Assembly (NCBI RefSeq): GCF_041381155.1
Contig: NC_091144.1
Location: 14,827,544-14,891,543 of the forward strand
Length of the DNA: 64,000 bases
Reading direction: 5' to 3'
DNA from: Argopecten irradians
Taxonomy: Eukaryota; Mollusca; Bivalvia; Pectinida; Pectinidae
Shown one piece after another: positions 33,773 to 46,262 of this stretch (its first letter is position 1; every line of letters starts with the position of its first letter). Below the pieces are notes generated by a model, which saw only the letters and a program-made list of their open reading frames with translations, made no database searches and was not told the DNA's origin. Made by a program: the position numbers and the translations under genes.

Positions 33773-35124
33773 TTAATGCGTTACATTTTTATTCATACAT
33801 TCTTCATACAATAAAGTCGGAAAGGAACTTTGAGAAAACGTCTCTGTGACAAACTCGTACACCTCCAAAACTGTATCCTCATCGTTTGATACCACCACAA
33901 AGAGAGGCTTTGTTTTATGGAATATCACAGTATACGGCTTGGTGATACGTTTCAGAGCTTCAACCAATATTCGCGACCGTTTACCATCACGTGATATCTG
34001 GTATACACCCCAGATGTTTTTTTTCTCTATCATTCAGATATCCGACATAGACATTCCCATCCTGGTCCACAGCTGTTCCAGCAACAGATGTCTCTGTATC
34101 GTGCCTAAACATCTCTTTCCCTTCAAGCCTCTTGCAAACTATACTTTGCCCATCACTGAAAAAGTACGTCTGGTTTGCGTCGTCCGTGCACGACATCAGA
34201 CCAATTGCCATTAATGTCAAATGTATCTATTTTTTACCCCCTAACGATATTCGACTAATACAGTTATCCCCTCCTACTATCATAACATTGTCGAAAGCTG
34301 CTACAGACCAAACTGGATGGGAGACAGATAACTTGTTTTCCTTAACAAGTTCGCTTCCCATTCGCATTGAATACTGAACAATTTCTTGTTGATTCATACA
34401 CACAAGGATATCCGCGATTTTAATGCCTAACGCGACACCAGTTGGTTTTCCCGTAACAAGGAGAGTGTCGGCAACCTTAAATCTCCCATCAAACATGACT
34501 TTCATTAGAATAGTCAGCAATCAGTAGCCGTCCATCTTGTAAAAATGTTCCGCCAGCGAGATCTACTTCACCAAGACCAATGTTGTTTCTCGTGACAACC
34601 TTTACTAGCCTGATGTTCGCCTTCATAGTCCATCGAGTAGATAGGACTCAAATAATGCACGAGTTTATCTAGATGTCTATCCATCTGGGTAATGATATCT
34701 GACGTTTTCCTAGAGGGAATCTTCGCCGCCTCGACCTCACCTACGCAGCAGTGACGAGCGTCGTAAGAATGGTTCCCGGGTTGAATTTGAGGTTGGTGTC
34801 CACGTCATTTGCCAGTTCTGATTTCAGTTGTTGGTAATGACTGACAAGTTGGGATTTCATCTTTTGGGACGCGACAAACACTTGGCGGCGTGTCCCTGTG
34901 TTAGTGATTGACGTCATGACCTTACTGCAGTTCTTTACTTCCTTTTGGAATGATTGGATTCGTTTTTGCTGGCGTTGTAATTTCTGTTTTTCTGTCTCGT
35001 ATCTTTGTTTAACGTCAGATATAAGAGTGTCACGTACGGAGTCCAACCTTTCTTTGGCCTGATCGATTTCATCTATTATCGCCGTTGTGATGACCTTCAC
35101 CTCCTCATCTAATCATGTCCTCGC
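33773..35124 (-). pseudogene. TRIM/NHL-type gene remnant (coiled coil plus beta-propeller part)
   Basis: Minus strand, read from high to low coordinates. At 35124-34741 a coiled coil begins LDEEVKVITTAIIDEIDQ and continues with RYETEKQKLQRQQKRIQSF. At 34520-34227 and 34220-33987 there are propeller-like repeats (FKVADTLLVTGKPTGVAL, VWSVAAFDNVMIVGG, SVAGTAVDQDGNVYVGYLND). At 34033-33773 it ends IWGVYQISRDGKRSRILVEA...VYEFVTETFSQ. These pieces lie in more than one frame, with a stop after SLGGKK, and a TGA closes the frame just before the coiled coil. No RING or B-box was found at the 5' side. The layout matches molluscan TRIM2/3/71-like proteins with a C-terminal NHL-type propeller. Intronless in this part, so retrocopy or single-exon family member are both possible. 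Confidence 0.65.
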
Positions 35125-36438
35125 ACATCCTTCCTCGCACATCCTAATACCAAGAAAAGTACTGGTTTAACTTTCTTTATCACAATTCCGGATCTACCAT
35201 GAAAGTAAAGCCCCAGTTAAATTATTCCCAGATGAAAAATGAAATCTAGATATTTTATTTGTTTTATTTACCCTGAGATTTTATTGACATAATCGTAAAG
35301 TGATAAAGTATGTTTGACCTACATAATGTAAATTAAAAATTGAATCCGAGCTACAATTTATTGTATTCCTAGTATTCCTTCCTGTCTGAAGGGAGATAAC
35401 TCTAGTATATATTAAACACACTTAACCATTATACTTCTAATAAAGAAGGAGATCACTTTGGAAATTTCAAAAATTAAATATCTCTCCGTATCGTTATATT
35501 ACTAACGTATACCTTTTATTTTTTAATTGTATATCTATTGATATATATACCATGGATCTTATGAATGTGAAGACTTCGCAAAGGCTATTCACGAAAACAT
35601 TATCAAAATATCTACGAAAATTAGCATTTATTTTAAAATAGCAATGCTTTATCCTCTGAGCTCCCAGCATTGCTCTTATTTTAAATATTCTCACAGGTCA
35701 CTGCTCGTAGATAATCTTTAAATATTTAGATATACTTATGTATCTCTAATTATTACAGTATAGATATGAAATTATGTTTTTTGGAAATCAATTATGCACC
35801 TTATATACGATCCAGGCAGCGTTTAAGCATGTTTTGTTATGATATTCAGTTAGCCTCATCGTAGCCTCATTCAGATATACCAGGGTTTCTTCCCTCCATT
35901 TCACCCCGTGAGTACAAACTCTGGTATATTTATTTTGTTTGTTTTATTATAGCTTTCACATCATATTACTGGCAATCAGGGTAATTTAAGGACGGTCCTA
36001 CATATGGGCTGCATTGTGTGAATGCCTGTATGGTTAAGGAGAAGGCGGTATTTTCTTGTTATATCTCCTTATAATAGTGGAACCCTGTTTATATTATAGC
36101 GTTATCTCACTGAAGTATGCCGCCGAAGACACCGAACAAGCATTACTTACCCAGTCACATTACACTGACAACAGACAAACCAGTAGTCCCACTCACTTTA
36201 TGTTTTATGTGCCAGAGATTAATCAACCTTTAAACTTTAAACTCATAGCAAACAATTAATAGCACTGAGATAAAGCCCAGTAACAATAAACAATAAAGAT
36301 TTTAAGTCATGGACAAATGAACGCTTTGCTTATTCAGTCTTCGTTACGACTAATTGATACACGTAACATGAAATAATTCACGCATTAAACACCTAACAGA
36401 CCCCATGCGTACTGAGAACTAATGAGAAGGTAGTCAAC
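35125..36438. other. Intergenic sequence, no gene seen
   Basis: AT-rich. A small inverted pair (GATATACCAGGGTTT at 35874 and AACTCTGGTATAT at 35918) suggests a tiny foldback remnant. Nothing else supported; the promoter of AKR copy 3 must lie at the right end, but I see no clear TATA box. Confidence 0.35.
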
Positions 36439-39400
36439 ATGGCTGCCGCCAAATACAGATCTCCTCGGATGCGGTTTCTGAATGGTCATGACTTCTGCCA
36501 TTATGTTGGTTTAGGAACGGTGCAGGTAAGTTTCTTTTTCATCTGCTTTAGTGTATCGTATAACTACAAACATAGTAATTCAGTAACCTATTGATACTTT
36601 TAAACAACAAGGAACGATAAAGTATGCCCGTCTTTATGTTTTTGCTTGATTAGAACACTACTTAAATTTATCTTAAATATGGAAAATTATCATTTAGATT
36701 TAAATACTTTTAATTACATTTTAATGCAAGATATTTTATATACACAAAAATGAATGTTTGTGTATAACATTCATATTTATACACATACATTTTAATCATA
36801 TGATTATTGAATTCTTCACTCTGAGCAAGTCGTTAAGGATTGTGGTTATACAGATTTAGAGTTTCAAATATATTTACCTTAACTGCTCAACATTGCTGCG
36901 ATTATATGAAACGAATATCTCCTACAACCATTTACGGAAAACAGATAAATTACAATAATTATTACATTCATAAACAGATCTAAGCCAAACGATTCCTTTA
37001 TTACATGGAGAGGTAAATTGTTGACTATAAGAGAAGAAAAATGTTCAAATAGAGTAAAGAATATCTCTTAATCACTTGTCTTGTCATTTATTAAAAAGCT
37101 AAAGCGGGTTTTCTATTTAAAAAGACCTATATAAAATTTCACGAAAAACAAAATAATAATAGATGTAGATAATAATCTACCAAGTCTGTATGTGTTGTCA
37201 GAACTATGTCGGTAGCTATAACTATTTCCTACTTCAATGAACCCTACTCACCCGAAACGGTTATTTAAATGCATAAAGACTGCCGCCTTTTGTGAAATGA
37301 TTTGTCACCTTGATCTTAAATAACCGACATGTCGTGTTGAAATTACATTGTGTATGTAGCATGTTTTAACGTTCAGTGATACAACATCAGGGTACAGAGT
37401 AATACATAAGGACATCAAATATTAAACATCCTTTGTAATAAGATTATTTGAAATTTAAACTTTCGTTCCAAAACTCACAAGAAAATAGATATATACGATT
37501 GCCATTTAAAGAATAGTTACCAAGAGATACATGTCTATCTTTTGAAACTATGAAGACACCAGCACGACATGCTTTACCATGTTAAATACAAATCACCATA
37601 GTAGCAGTAAGCAACGTTAACATATGTGATCCCACAGTTACGCCCCGCTCGATTCTTCCTCTCTCATTTCAAATTCCTTACTGCAGACAAAGCTGTAAAT
37701 ACTAGTTTCCCCGTACTATTCAAAACCCACGACTGCTTGAAATTACGTCTTTTATCTCTCAATCATTTGTTCCTTATCTTAAGTGATAATACCAAATTCA
37801 CTAAAGTACTAATCTAAGTTTTATTGATATAATATGTTAGTACACTGTGTATCAGGGTAACTCAATGGTGCTTAGCTAACCATACGGAAATGTAGTTATC
37901 TCGAACAATACCTTCTGATATAGGACCATACAGCAAGCACTGAACTATCGTGTTGGCTATCAATACCCTTGAGTTTTATTATCCTAACCGTCAAATCTCT
38001 GATATATATAGAAGATCTGTGTATGCTATGGGACGTTTTCTCATCGTTTTAATCTATGAATCTAAAACAAATGGCATGATCTTCTATAGATATATTAACA
38101 ATCTAGTTTGGTAACTCACAGATTGTCCACGGTAAGGCTCTGACGATATACCATTATTACGGGTATATCTACATAATGCACTACACTACATTAGGTATTG
38201 AAGTGATGACACCGAGGCTGGCGTTGGAATACCTAGTATAGATATGTATACTCTACTATTCCTTTACTTCGTAGGACGTATAAAAAGTATCTACAAGTGA
38301 CAACTTTTTTTTTTTTTAGGTGGAAATTTTTTTTTTATTGACCAGACTATTCTATCATAGAAACTGCCAGGGTTGGGGCCCTGGGGTCAGCCTCCTTACA
38401 AACAAATGTCCCCACACACGAGGGCTCTCAATCATCACACACACATTCATTCCCACCTAAACACCTAAACAACTCTCAACCCTTTCATTCTCAAGTACAT
38501 AACTTACATATTCAACATCAACAAAACATTTATCCTGACTCTCACTCCATCTGTTTCACGCTATCATTCTTTCATACATGTATGTTTACACAAACCAAAA
38601 AACATAAAGAGTTGATAAACAAAAAATAGGAATAAGTATGAAATAACTGAATGTACAAGTGACAACTTAACAAAAGGCGATTATTACCTAAAATCCATCT
38701 TAAAACAAAATACGACACAGTGGGACCAAGGATTTACAAGGAACTTATAAATCATTGAGTGGGGCAATTATGTGTTTTACGGTGCATGAGCTCAGTTCTT
38801 TATTACTTTGAAGCATTTGGTTCATCAGTGGTACAAGAATACCAGCATGAGAATTGCACCAAAAATCATTGATTAAACACAAAAGTGTAGCCTAAAATTT
38901 TTACAGATGCGTGTAATCTGATGAAGTTTGCATTAAAATGTAATTACTGTATGTACGATTGGGAATCAACACTCTTTCACAATCCCCAAAGTTTGTGCTA
39001 GATAGAATAAATAAACAATGACAAGTGTTTTGTTTAACAATTAAAGAATTGTTAGAATGCTTCTATTGGAGATTTACCACTCAGATTGCATTTATATCTC
39101 CAATAAATGCAATCTAACAATCATTTACTTGTTATATTTACATTTTGCTTTCTAGTTCAAAGTAAAACATAATTTAAATGCGAGTGAGCATTTGAATTTA
39201 CCGCTTCAGCCATTTAACCTCAACAGCCAAGTTCAATGTTATAAAAAATAGTCCCTACAAAAAAATTAAAAAAAAAAACAACAAAATTTCTATGTTTATC
39301 AATAGCTTTTAAGTTTGCTTTCAAATACTTACAAGAAATTTAAAAGATTTATTTTTAAGTTTCATAACCAAACTGGTTCATTCAACCACAATGTCAATTT

Positions 39401-42400
39401 TCCCGCGCGGACTTACATGGTTGTCAGTAAACAACACTCGCATCCATTAATGTTGATATTACTACACCAAGTCTATGCTGCATTTATTGGATCATATTGC
39501 AGATTACGATTTTCATTATAGCAATGGGAGTCGCTGTGGCAAAAGTAAATATTTTCAGATATCCTTTAGAGACCGAGCATCTAACTGCATATGATGAGTT
39601 TGTTGTTATTTAGGTCTATACCCTTTGTTAGATTTAACGCAAGTTATACCCTTTGTTAGATTTAACGCACTCGATAGGGATCGATATCATTGCATTAGTC
39701 GAACTGGTCGCAGTAACCCTAAAATCAAAGTTAATTCTATATTTCTATATACACTGTACATGATTACTAAAAATAAAACAATTGAAAAAACAAAATGACC
39801 AATTTCAACAGTAATATGTTAAACTACTTAATATTAAAAGATTATTGCAATAATGCTAAGCTATCCATATAACAACGTTAAGGTCATACCAAGTTTTTAT
39901 ATCACAGCTAAGCTGCTGCAATATTGTAAAGTATATCTAAAGACTGTTTGGCTCATTTAGTTCACAAAAATATTGTGGAAGTTAACAATTCGGCAGACAA
40001 TAACAATATATGTCTTTTCCTATCTTGGTTGCACCTTGTAGAACCCAGATGAAATTGGACCTGCACTCAGAGAAGCTATCGATATAGGCTATCGTCACAT
40101 TGACTGTGCAGCTCTACACAAAAATGAAAAGGAAATCGGCGACGTTTTGAGAGAGAAGACAACCATCGGCACGGGGACAATAGATCGAGATGATTTCTTT
40201 ATCACATCAAAAGTATGTTTGTATATATGTAACAGACATGCATTGTTTTAACATATTTATATAGCTAAACAAGCATCTGTCATACAAGGTATGTAATATT
40301 CAGATATACAATCATGCATGCATTGTAAATATTACTCACTTCCGCATCAAACATATTACATCTGAATCAGCTATGCACTATATGATTATATCTACACATT
40401 ACATTAAAGAAATATTTTTCAGTAGCGAAAACAATATACCTATATGTCAATGCGAAGATATAACAATAAACCAAGTGGTTAAATAACAAACGTGTGCATA
40501 TACACTGTACAACTCTTGATTTTATTTGTTTATTTTTAAGATTTGGGGAACAAACTTACATCCAGATAAAACGAAGGAATCTTTAGACAATACATTAGCT
40601 GATCTTGGCCTGGAGTACCTTGACCTCCTACTTATACAGGTGCCGTTTGGACTTAAGGTAAATCATTTGCGTACCAGATTTGGAAGTGAAGTTCTCAGTA
40701 CGCTGAAGCTAGATTTTCAGACCATTCAGAAATTAGATACAAAGATAATCTTTTCTCTCGAAAAACATATTTCTTTGCTTGTAATTTCTTCTCGCGCAAC
40801 TTCCCTAAATTTCGTGGCAAAATATAGGTTATAGTTTTGATTCAGGCATGAAGTGAATAGAAACGAATTTAATTGCTCCGCCTTTCCATCTTTTCCATCC
40901 CACTTGTGGGTAGATATCCATTGTGACGTCATGAATTTGTCAGCGAAACTCGCTTCAATTTCTCCGAAAAGTATTACGTCAAATTTGCAAACACGTGACG
41001 TCACAATCAATGTAAACCTATTTACTTTTCAAACACAGAATGTCATGTAAGTACTTGGAGATAGAAAGCTAACTAATAGCTAGGATCAACTTATTTTTCT
41101 AGGAATCAGATGAGCATTTCCCAAAAGAAGAGGATGGGACATTTTGTTTATCAGATGTAGATTACGTAGACACTTGGAAGGTAAAGATATCATTTATCCC
41201 AAATATTGCATAACATAAACCTGTATGATCGGTATACCAAGTTTTCATCTAAGATCGTCTAAAATCTTGATTTATAAATAACTTGTATACACTACTCAGT
41301 CATCAAAACATTATATATGTAATTGTATCAGAATCTCTTGTATATGATGTTAGTGTTTTCTGTATATGTTAATAATTCAATTTTGATTGAAACGAACATT
41401 TTCACTGGCTTAGAAATATGTTATTACGTATTAACGTAAACATGACGTCGGGGTTTGTAACGCCATCTATCTGTGATTCACAGAAACAACGGCAGAATGA
41501 CGTCATAGAAAACGTTCAGAATGATATTTGTAATTTTAATAAGGATTAATATGAAACAGATTTTTATGATATGGAGCTTAAAACGCAATATGCAGAATGT
41601 ACCCTCATCATATCGTCATAGCATATAATAATATATTCAAGTAAATCTTGAAATGTTCATGATGTTTTTTACAGAAATTAGAGTCGTTTGTTGACGAGGG
41701 ATCCGTAAGGTATATTGGTGTGTCAAACTTTAACTGTGAACAGCTACAGAGATTACTGGATACACCTGGACTGCGGTACCGACCTGTGTGTAATCAGGTA
41801 CGTTCTGATTGGATGGATGGGTAGGCCGATGAAAAATTTCGTAATAAAATCAACGTCGATTTTCCATTATTTCAATTATGCAAGTTCATAAAAGAGGCAC
41901 ATTACACAAATGTGTTGATGTATAGTAATAATCAATATAAGTAAGAAGTATTGTACTAAATATATGCACACAACTAACGAAAACGTATGCAATTAAAAAA
42001 TAAAACACTATACATATGTATAAGAAAGATTGTATAGATTGTTTTACAAATGTGAAGCTACCAATAAGAATACAATTTATAAATAAATACGATTTATTAG
42101 TATGCTATAAAAAACCTTTACGTTGAAGGCTTCGCACCGTTTCATTCCGCAAGTCAGTATCCATGTGCAATCTATTATGATTTTGTGACACATACTCCTA
42201 TAGTGTTATTATGACTTTACAGTGTATTCTAAGCCTCAAATGAAATAGAATATTTTTTTTTTATTTTTATGACGTTTAGGTCGAGGTGTCTCCCTATTAT
42301 GTCAATGAGAAGTTAATCCAATACTGTCAAAGAAGGGATACACCTGTGGTGGCGTACGCCCCTCTCGGAGCGCCGGCTAGACCCTGGTAAGTATCGCATT

Positions 42401-45400
42401 ATATATCTATTTGATAGAGTACTTAGCTATTTTATACTTTATATATCAATTTTGGACCTTTGTTGATTGTATAATTATATGACTGGTGCTTTTGCTGTAT
42501 TTTGACTGGCCAAACGTTTCTCAGAAGTATTCATCAACTGCGATATCAACCCCGAAATCGGCGGCAAAAAGCACGCGAGGTTACTGGACTCAGTCCAGAT
42601 ACCTCTGGCGAGTCTAGTAACGGGAGTTTCCTTCATTCAATGAGGAAAATGATATAACCCTCGGCCTCTGACCTCGGGAAATATCACTTACTCGGGTTGA
42701 TAACCCGTATCCACCTGAAAATAGGTCGATAATTGTATAATAATCGCCCTAGTAGAATAAACAATGGCCGAGGGTGTAATACAAGGACATAATCCTTGGT
42801 TAATATAACACCATATGTACCGAGACAAAGGTCCTTAATTTTTATATTACGTTTCTTAACAAATGTCAAAAACAATATCTCATGTGAATATTTATCACAA
42901 GAAGAACAATCCTGAAGAAAGCGCCGTTTGGACAATGAAGTTCGCAAAGGAATATTGACTCGGCGTTTCTGAAAATGGAAAAACCGATGCCATATTATGT
43001 ATATTGAACGTCACGTGACAATGCAGTAGCCAATACAAATAGTGGGAAATCAGAGCATATATGACTTTATTTGCATTACTGTCTAGATTTTGCGAATTTC
43101 CATAAAATAATGGAGTTATCAATAATGAGCCTGTAACATCTATCGATTCTGGACCTGAAGTTTGAATTTTTAGACTCGTTTTGCATTAGAAATATGCACA
43201 TGTTTGTTCATTTGTATCCTGTTCAATATTTTCGCAAATAATTATCTTAATCCACTGGTCATAATCAATCAAACATCTAACGATACATAACAGACCTAGA
43301 TTTTATACACAAGTACGATGAAAAAATTGTCTCCAAAAATGAGTAATAAATATATGGAAGTTATATAAACGGTGCGTTATTTTATTGTGTTATAATATAC
43401 GACTTGAGACTATATTTTATTACATTCGATGCTTTTTAACAGTCCTAAATTCTTATTTGTTAAATGCTTTATCGGTCGTTAAAAATATAAATATAGGACA
43501 TTGCCGTTTGTGATATCTCAGACAGACAGATACACTGCCGCAATTATTCAAATATATGCGTCACTCACGGATTTTGTGTTTACGTAATGTAAGTACAGTG
43601 TAACACCTAACTCAATGTACTCTCCTCATAAAACACTACATTCTCGTCATAACCGGTTTTTTTTCTAGAGTTCAGAGTTGTGTTTTATCTCGAGAACATA
43701 AAAATCCAATCGAGTTAATCCTTAAACAAATTGTTTTTTCAAAGTCAATTATGCCGTCAAAGTAATATTGCTAAGTGAATTGCGACCCGACTTGTCGCAT
43801 TATCTTGAATATCTTCAGTATGCATAATGAGAAAATATTCCGTATAATTTGCAGTTAGAATAGGACCAACGCAAATCTCAGCAATCGTTCTTTGACAGGA
43901 TCATTTACTTTGAAAACAATAATTTGCTCTTAATACATCTACTGTTGCTCATACTGAAAAACACTATATCTTTGTCTGTAAACATCACACAACCAAAACT
44001 ATAGATGTCAATGATATATCATGTAAATATAACCCGTAATTGCAGGGTACAAAAGTGGGGCCCTGTACTTCTAGAGGTGACAATGATATATTATGTATAT
44101 ATAACCCGTAATTGCAGGGTACAAAAGTGGGGCCCTGTACTTCTAGAGGTGACAATGATATATTATGTATATATAACCCGTAATTGCAGGGTACAAAAGT
44201 GGGGCCCTGTACTTCTAGAGGTGACAATGATGTATAATGTATATATAACCCGTAATTGCAGGGTACAAAAGGGGGACCCTGTATACCTAGAGGTGACAAT
44301 GATATATTATGTAAATATAACCCGTAATTGCAGGGTACAAAAAGGGGACCCTGTATACCTAGAGGTGACAATGATATATTATGTAAATATAACCCGTAAT
44401 TGCAGGGTACAAAAGGGGGACCCTGTACTTCTAGAGGTGACAATGATATATTATGTATATATAACCCGTAATTGCAGGGTACAAAAGGGGGACCCTGTAC
44501 TTCTAGAGGTGACAATGACATATTATGTATATATAACCCTTAATTGCAGGGTACAAAAGGGGGACCCTGTACTTCTAGAGGTGACAATGATATATTATGT
44601 ATATATAACCCTTAATTGCAGGGTACAAAAGGGGGACCCTGTACTTCTAGAGGTGACAATGATATATTATGTATATATAACTCGTAATTGCAGGGTACAA
44701 AAGGGGGACCCTGTACTTCTAGAGGAGGACATTGTGAAACAGATAGGCAAAATGCATCAGCGGACGCCAGCGCAGGTATTTATACTCGTTTTTACAATCT
44801 GATTGACTGTAATTTACATCCCCTTCTTATCTGTCTACAAAACGACGGAATAACATAATGAAACGCGGCGTTGATATAATGCATTGTATAGCTGCATAGA
44901 TATTAAAATACAACTGTAACATCTGTATTCTTTTACACAGGTTGTGCTACGCTGGGGAGTGCAGAGAGGTTACGCTGTCATACCGAAAAGTTCAAACCCC
45001 AAGAGATTGGCTGACAATCTACACGTTAGTAATGAGATAAATATAATACACGTACCATCATCCTCGATATTGCAGGGGACCTTATCACTTACGATAACCC
45101 ATACCACTGGACTATCTCAAAGTAAAACAGGGGAACAAATCGCTCTACATCAAAACCACACATTCGAACACAGTGTATCGTTATACGGCTCTTTTGATGT
45201 ACATCAAATGACTACATTTTGTATATTACCTGTTCTGTTGCCTCCAGTTTTACTATGAGATAGTCCAGGGGTGTAGAGATTGTACGTGATCGGAATTCCT
45301 GGAGAATCGAGGTTGACGTACCATATATATTCAACATTCGTCTATTCTTAAAACAATCACCAATTTATTTATGTTCTCAAATATATGCAATAAACTACTA

Positions 45401-46262
45401 GATGTAATATGTCTTAAAGCTAACGAACGATGAAAGTTGTATGCAATTGGAAATGAAAAAAATGAAGTAGCAGGATTTTCGAATTATTTAGGAGGCATTA
45501 TCTTATTGTGTCTAAGGCGAAGAAAGCCATTTAATATCTCTGTATACCTCGACACCTCCCATTGGCTTATGTTGTTAGTCTAAAAGATTGTTGTCGGGTT
45601 TTAAATTCGTTGCTTTTAGGTTCACACCATTGATTATCTATTGCATTACTGCTACTGAAACCATTTACAGTGTAACAGGTTTTAATTGTAAATAGTGATA
45701 TGATCGCCTTCTAGCTTTAGCTCAGACGGCAGAGCGGCGGACCAGTAATTCCGTGGTCGCGGGTTCGAGCACGGCTGGCGGCACCCTTCTCTGTTACAAT
45801 AGTATAACACAGTTACGCCCTGTTATAATGAACCTCTGGAGACCAAAGAAATCTTAACATTATTAGTTTTGTTGTTAGCATGTTCGTTATAAACGTGTTT
45901 TACTGTGTATAACTTTATGCAGTGATTATTTCAGATATTTGACTTTTCCCTTACTGCAAAAAATATGGAGGACATAGCTGCACTGAATAAAAGCCAGAAA
46001 GCCTATGGATTTGAGGGGTAATTTATTTTTCACAAATGTGGTTTTTCCAGCCACTTTTACTGGATATGGATTTTAACGATTTCTGTATATTGATAAAGAA
46101 CAAATTGCCGAGTTTCATTGGTGTAACAAATACCAAATCATATAAATCGACGTATTGATTTTGTTTTACAACAATTTTTTTTATTCCAGCGCGAGAAAAA
46201 GCAAAAACTACCCGTTCAATGAACCAACACATATTGAAGAAGGTGGAGCAGCAATCATGTAG
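36439..46262 (+). CDS. Aldo-keto reductase family 1, copy 3 (probable pseudoenzyme, 10 exons, 334 aa)
   Basis: Exons: 36439-36525, 40042-40212, 40541-40657, 41103-41180, 41675-41797, 42280-42386, 44694-44775, 44941-45024, 45935-46017, 46190-46262. All introns are GT-AG, phases match copy 1, and the joined frame is open (1005 nt). AKR fold motifs are kept: GYRHIDCAA, GVSNFN, CNQVE, AYAPLG with Tyr218, and VIPKS. The active site is not: Asp50 and Lys86 remain, but the proton-donor Tyr is His55 (CAALHKNEKEIG), the catalytic His is Gln119 (LLLIQVP), and the active-site Trp of GLGTW is Val28. The N-terminus (MAAAKYRSPRMRF) and the tail (NEPTHIEEGGAAIM) are longer than in copy 1. Cofactor binding seems likely; classical reductase activity seems unlikely. 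Exon 7 is the last unit of a 72-bp array. Confidence 0.85.
38292..38668 (-). mobile_element. A-tailed retroposon with perfect 15-bp TSD in intron 1 of AKR copy 3
   Basis: The element spans 38307-38653, flanked by TACAAGTGACAACTT at 38292-38306 and again at 38654-38668. It starts with a T tract on the + strand, so it is inserted in minus orientation with a poly(A) tail. The segment near the tail has GACCAGACTATTCTATCATA and TTGGGGCCCTGGGGTCAGCC, shared with 301-500. The long target duplication plus A tail is the signature of target-primed reverse transcription. No coding capacity; SINE or truncated LINE. Confidence 0.85.
42478..42745. repeat. Internally shortened relative of the 32.0-32.7 kb repeat, intron 6 of AKR copy 3
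   Basis: ATGACTGGTGCTTTTGCTGT, ATCAACTGCGATATCAACCC, CCCGAAATCGGCGGCAAAAA and GGACTCAGTCCAG match 32030-32170. CTCGGCCTCTGACCTCGGG, ACTCGGGTTGATAA and GTATCCACCTGAAAATAGG match 32680-32745 and the complement of 32630-32650. Confidence 0.7.
44007..44724 (+). repeat. 72-bp minisatellite carrying the exon 7 splice acceptor, ten exact-period units
   Basis: The acceptor word AATTGCAG|GGTAC recurs with exon-side G at 44046, 44118, 44190, 44262, 44334, 44406, 44478, 44550, 44622 and 44694: nine intervals of exactly 72 bp. Each unit is about 41 bp of intron-like sequence (GTGACAATGATATATTATGT then ATATATAACCCGTAATTGCAG) plus the first 31 bp of exon 7, encoding VQKGDPVLLE (VQKWGPVLLE in units 1-3). 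Only the last unit continues into the rest of exon 7. Units 1-9 end GAG|GTGACA, which resembles a splice donor. The frame of exon 7 is open through the whole array. Confidence 0.93.
45050..45324. mobile_element. MITE with inverted ends and 9-bp TSD in intron 8 of AKR copy 3
   Basis: The element spans 45059-45315 (257 bp), flanked by ACGTACCAT on both sides (45050-45058 and 45316-45324). Ends are CATCCTCGAT and ATCGAGGTTG. Inner arms include CCACTGGACTATCTCA and ATGAGATAGTCCAGGGG. It is the same family as 60589-60905. A 9-bp TSD fits Mutator-like MITEs; the superfamily is inferred. Confidence 0.8.
45712..45800 (+). repeat. tRNA-headed SINE in intron 8 of AKR copy 3
   Basis: Box A TTAGCTCAGACGG and box B GGGTTCGAGCA are at tRNA-like spacing, and GGACCAGTAATTCCGTGGTC resembles an anticodon arm. 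The acceptor ends (TAGCTTT and GGCGGCA) do not pair, so this is not a functional tRNA. The following CCCTTCTCTGTTACAATAG resembles the body of the SINE at 25540. Confidence 0.55.

Noticed and set aside
33846-34214. 122-codon + strand frame
   Set aside because: Shadow of the minus-strand TRIM/NHL-type remnant.
44007-44724. CRISPR-like array
   Set aside because: Units are contiguous near-identical 72-mers without variable spacers, in a eukaryotic gene.
44005-44802. 265-codon + strand frame and 178-codon minus frame in the 72-bp array as independent genes
   Set aside because: They are products of the 72-bp period. Only the last 82 bases (44694-44775) form AKR exon 7; the minus frame is its shadow.
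45712-45785. Functional tRNA gene
   Set aside because: Acceptor ends do not pair; box B is imperfect; SINE-like body follows.
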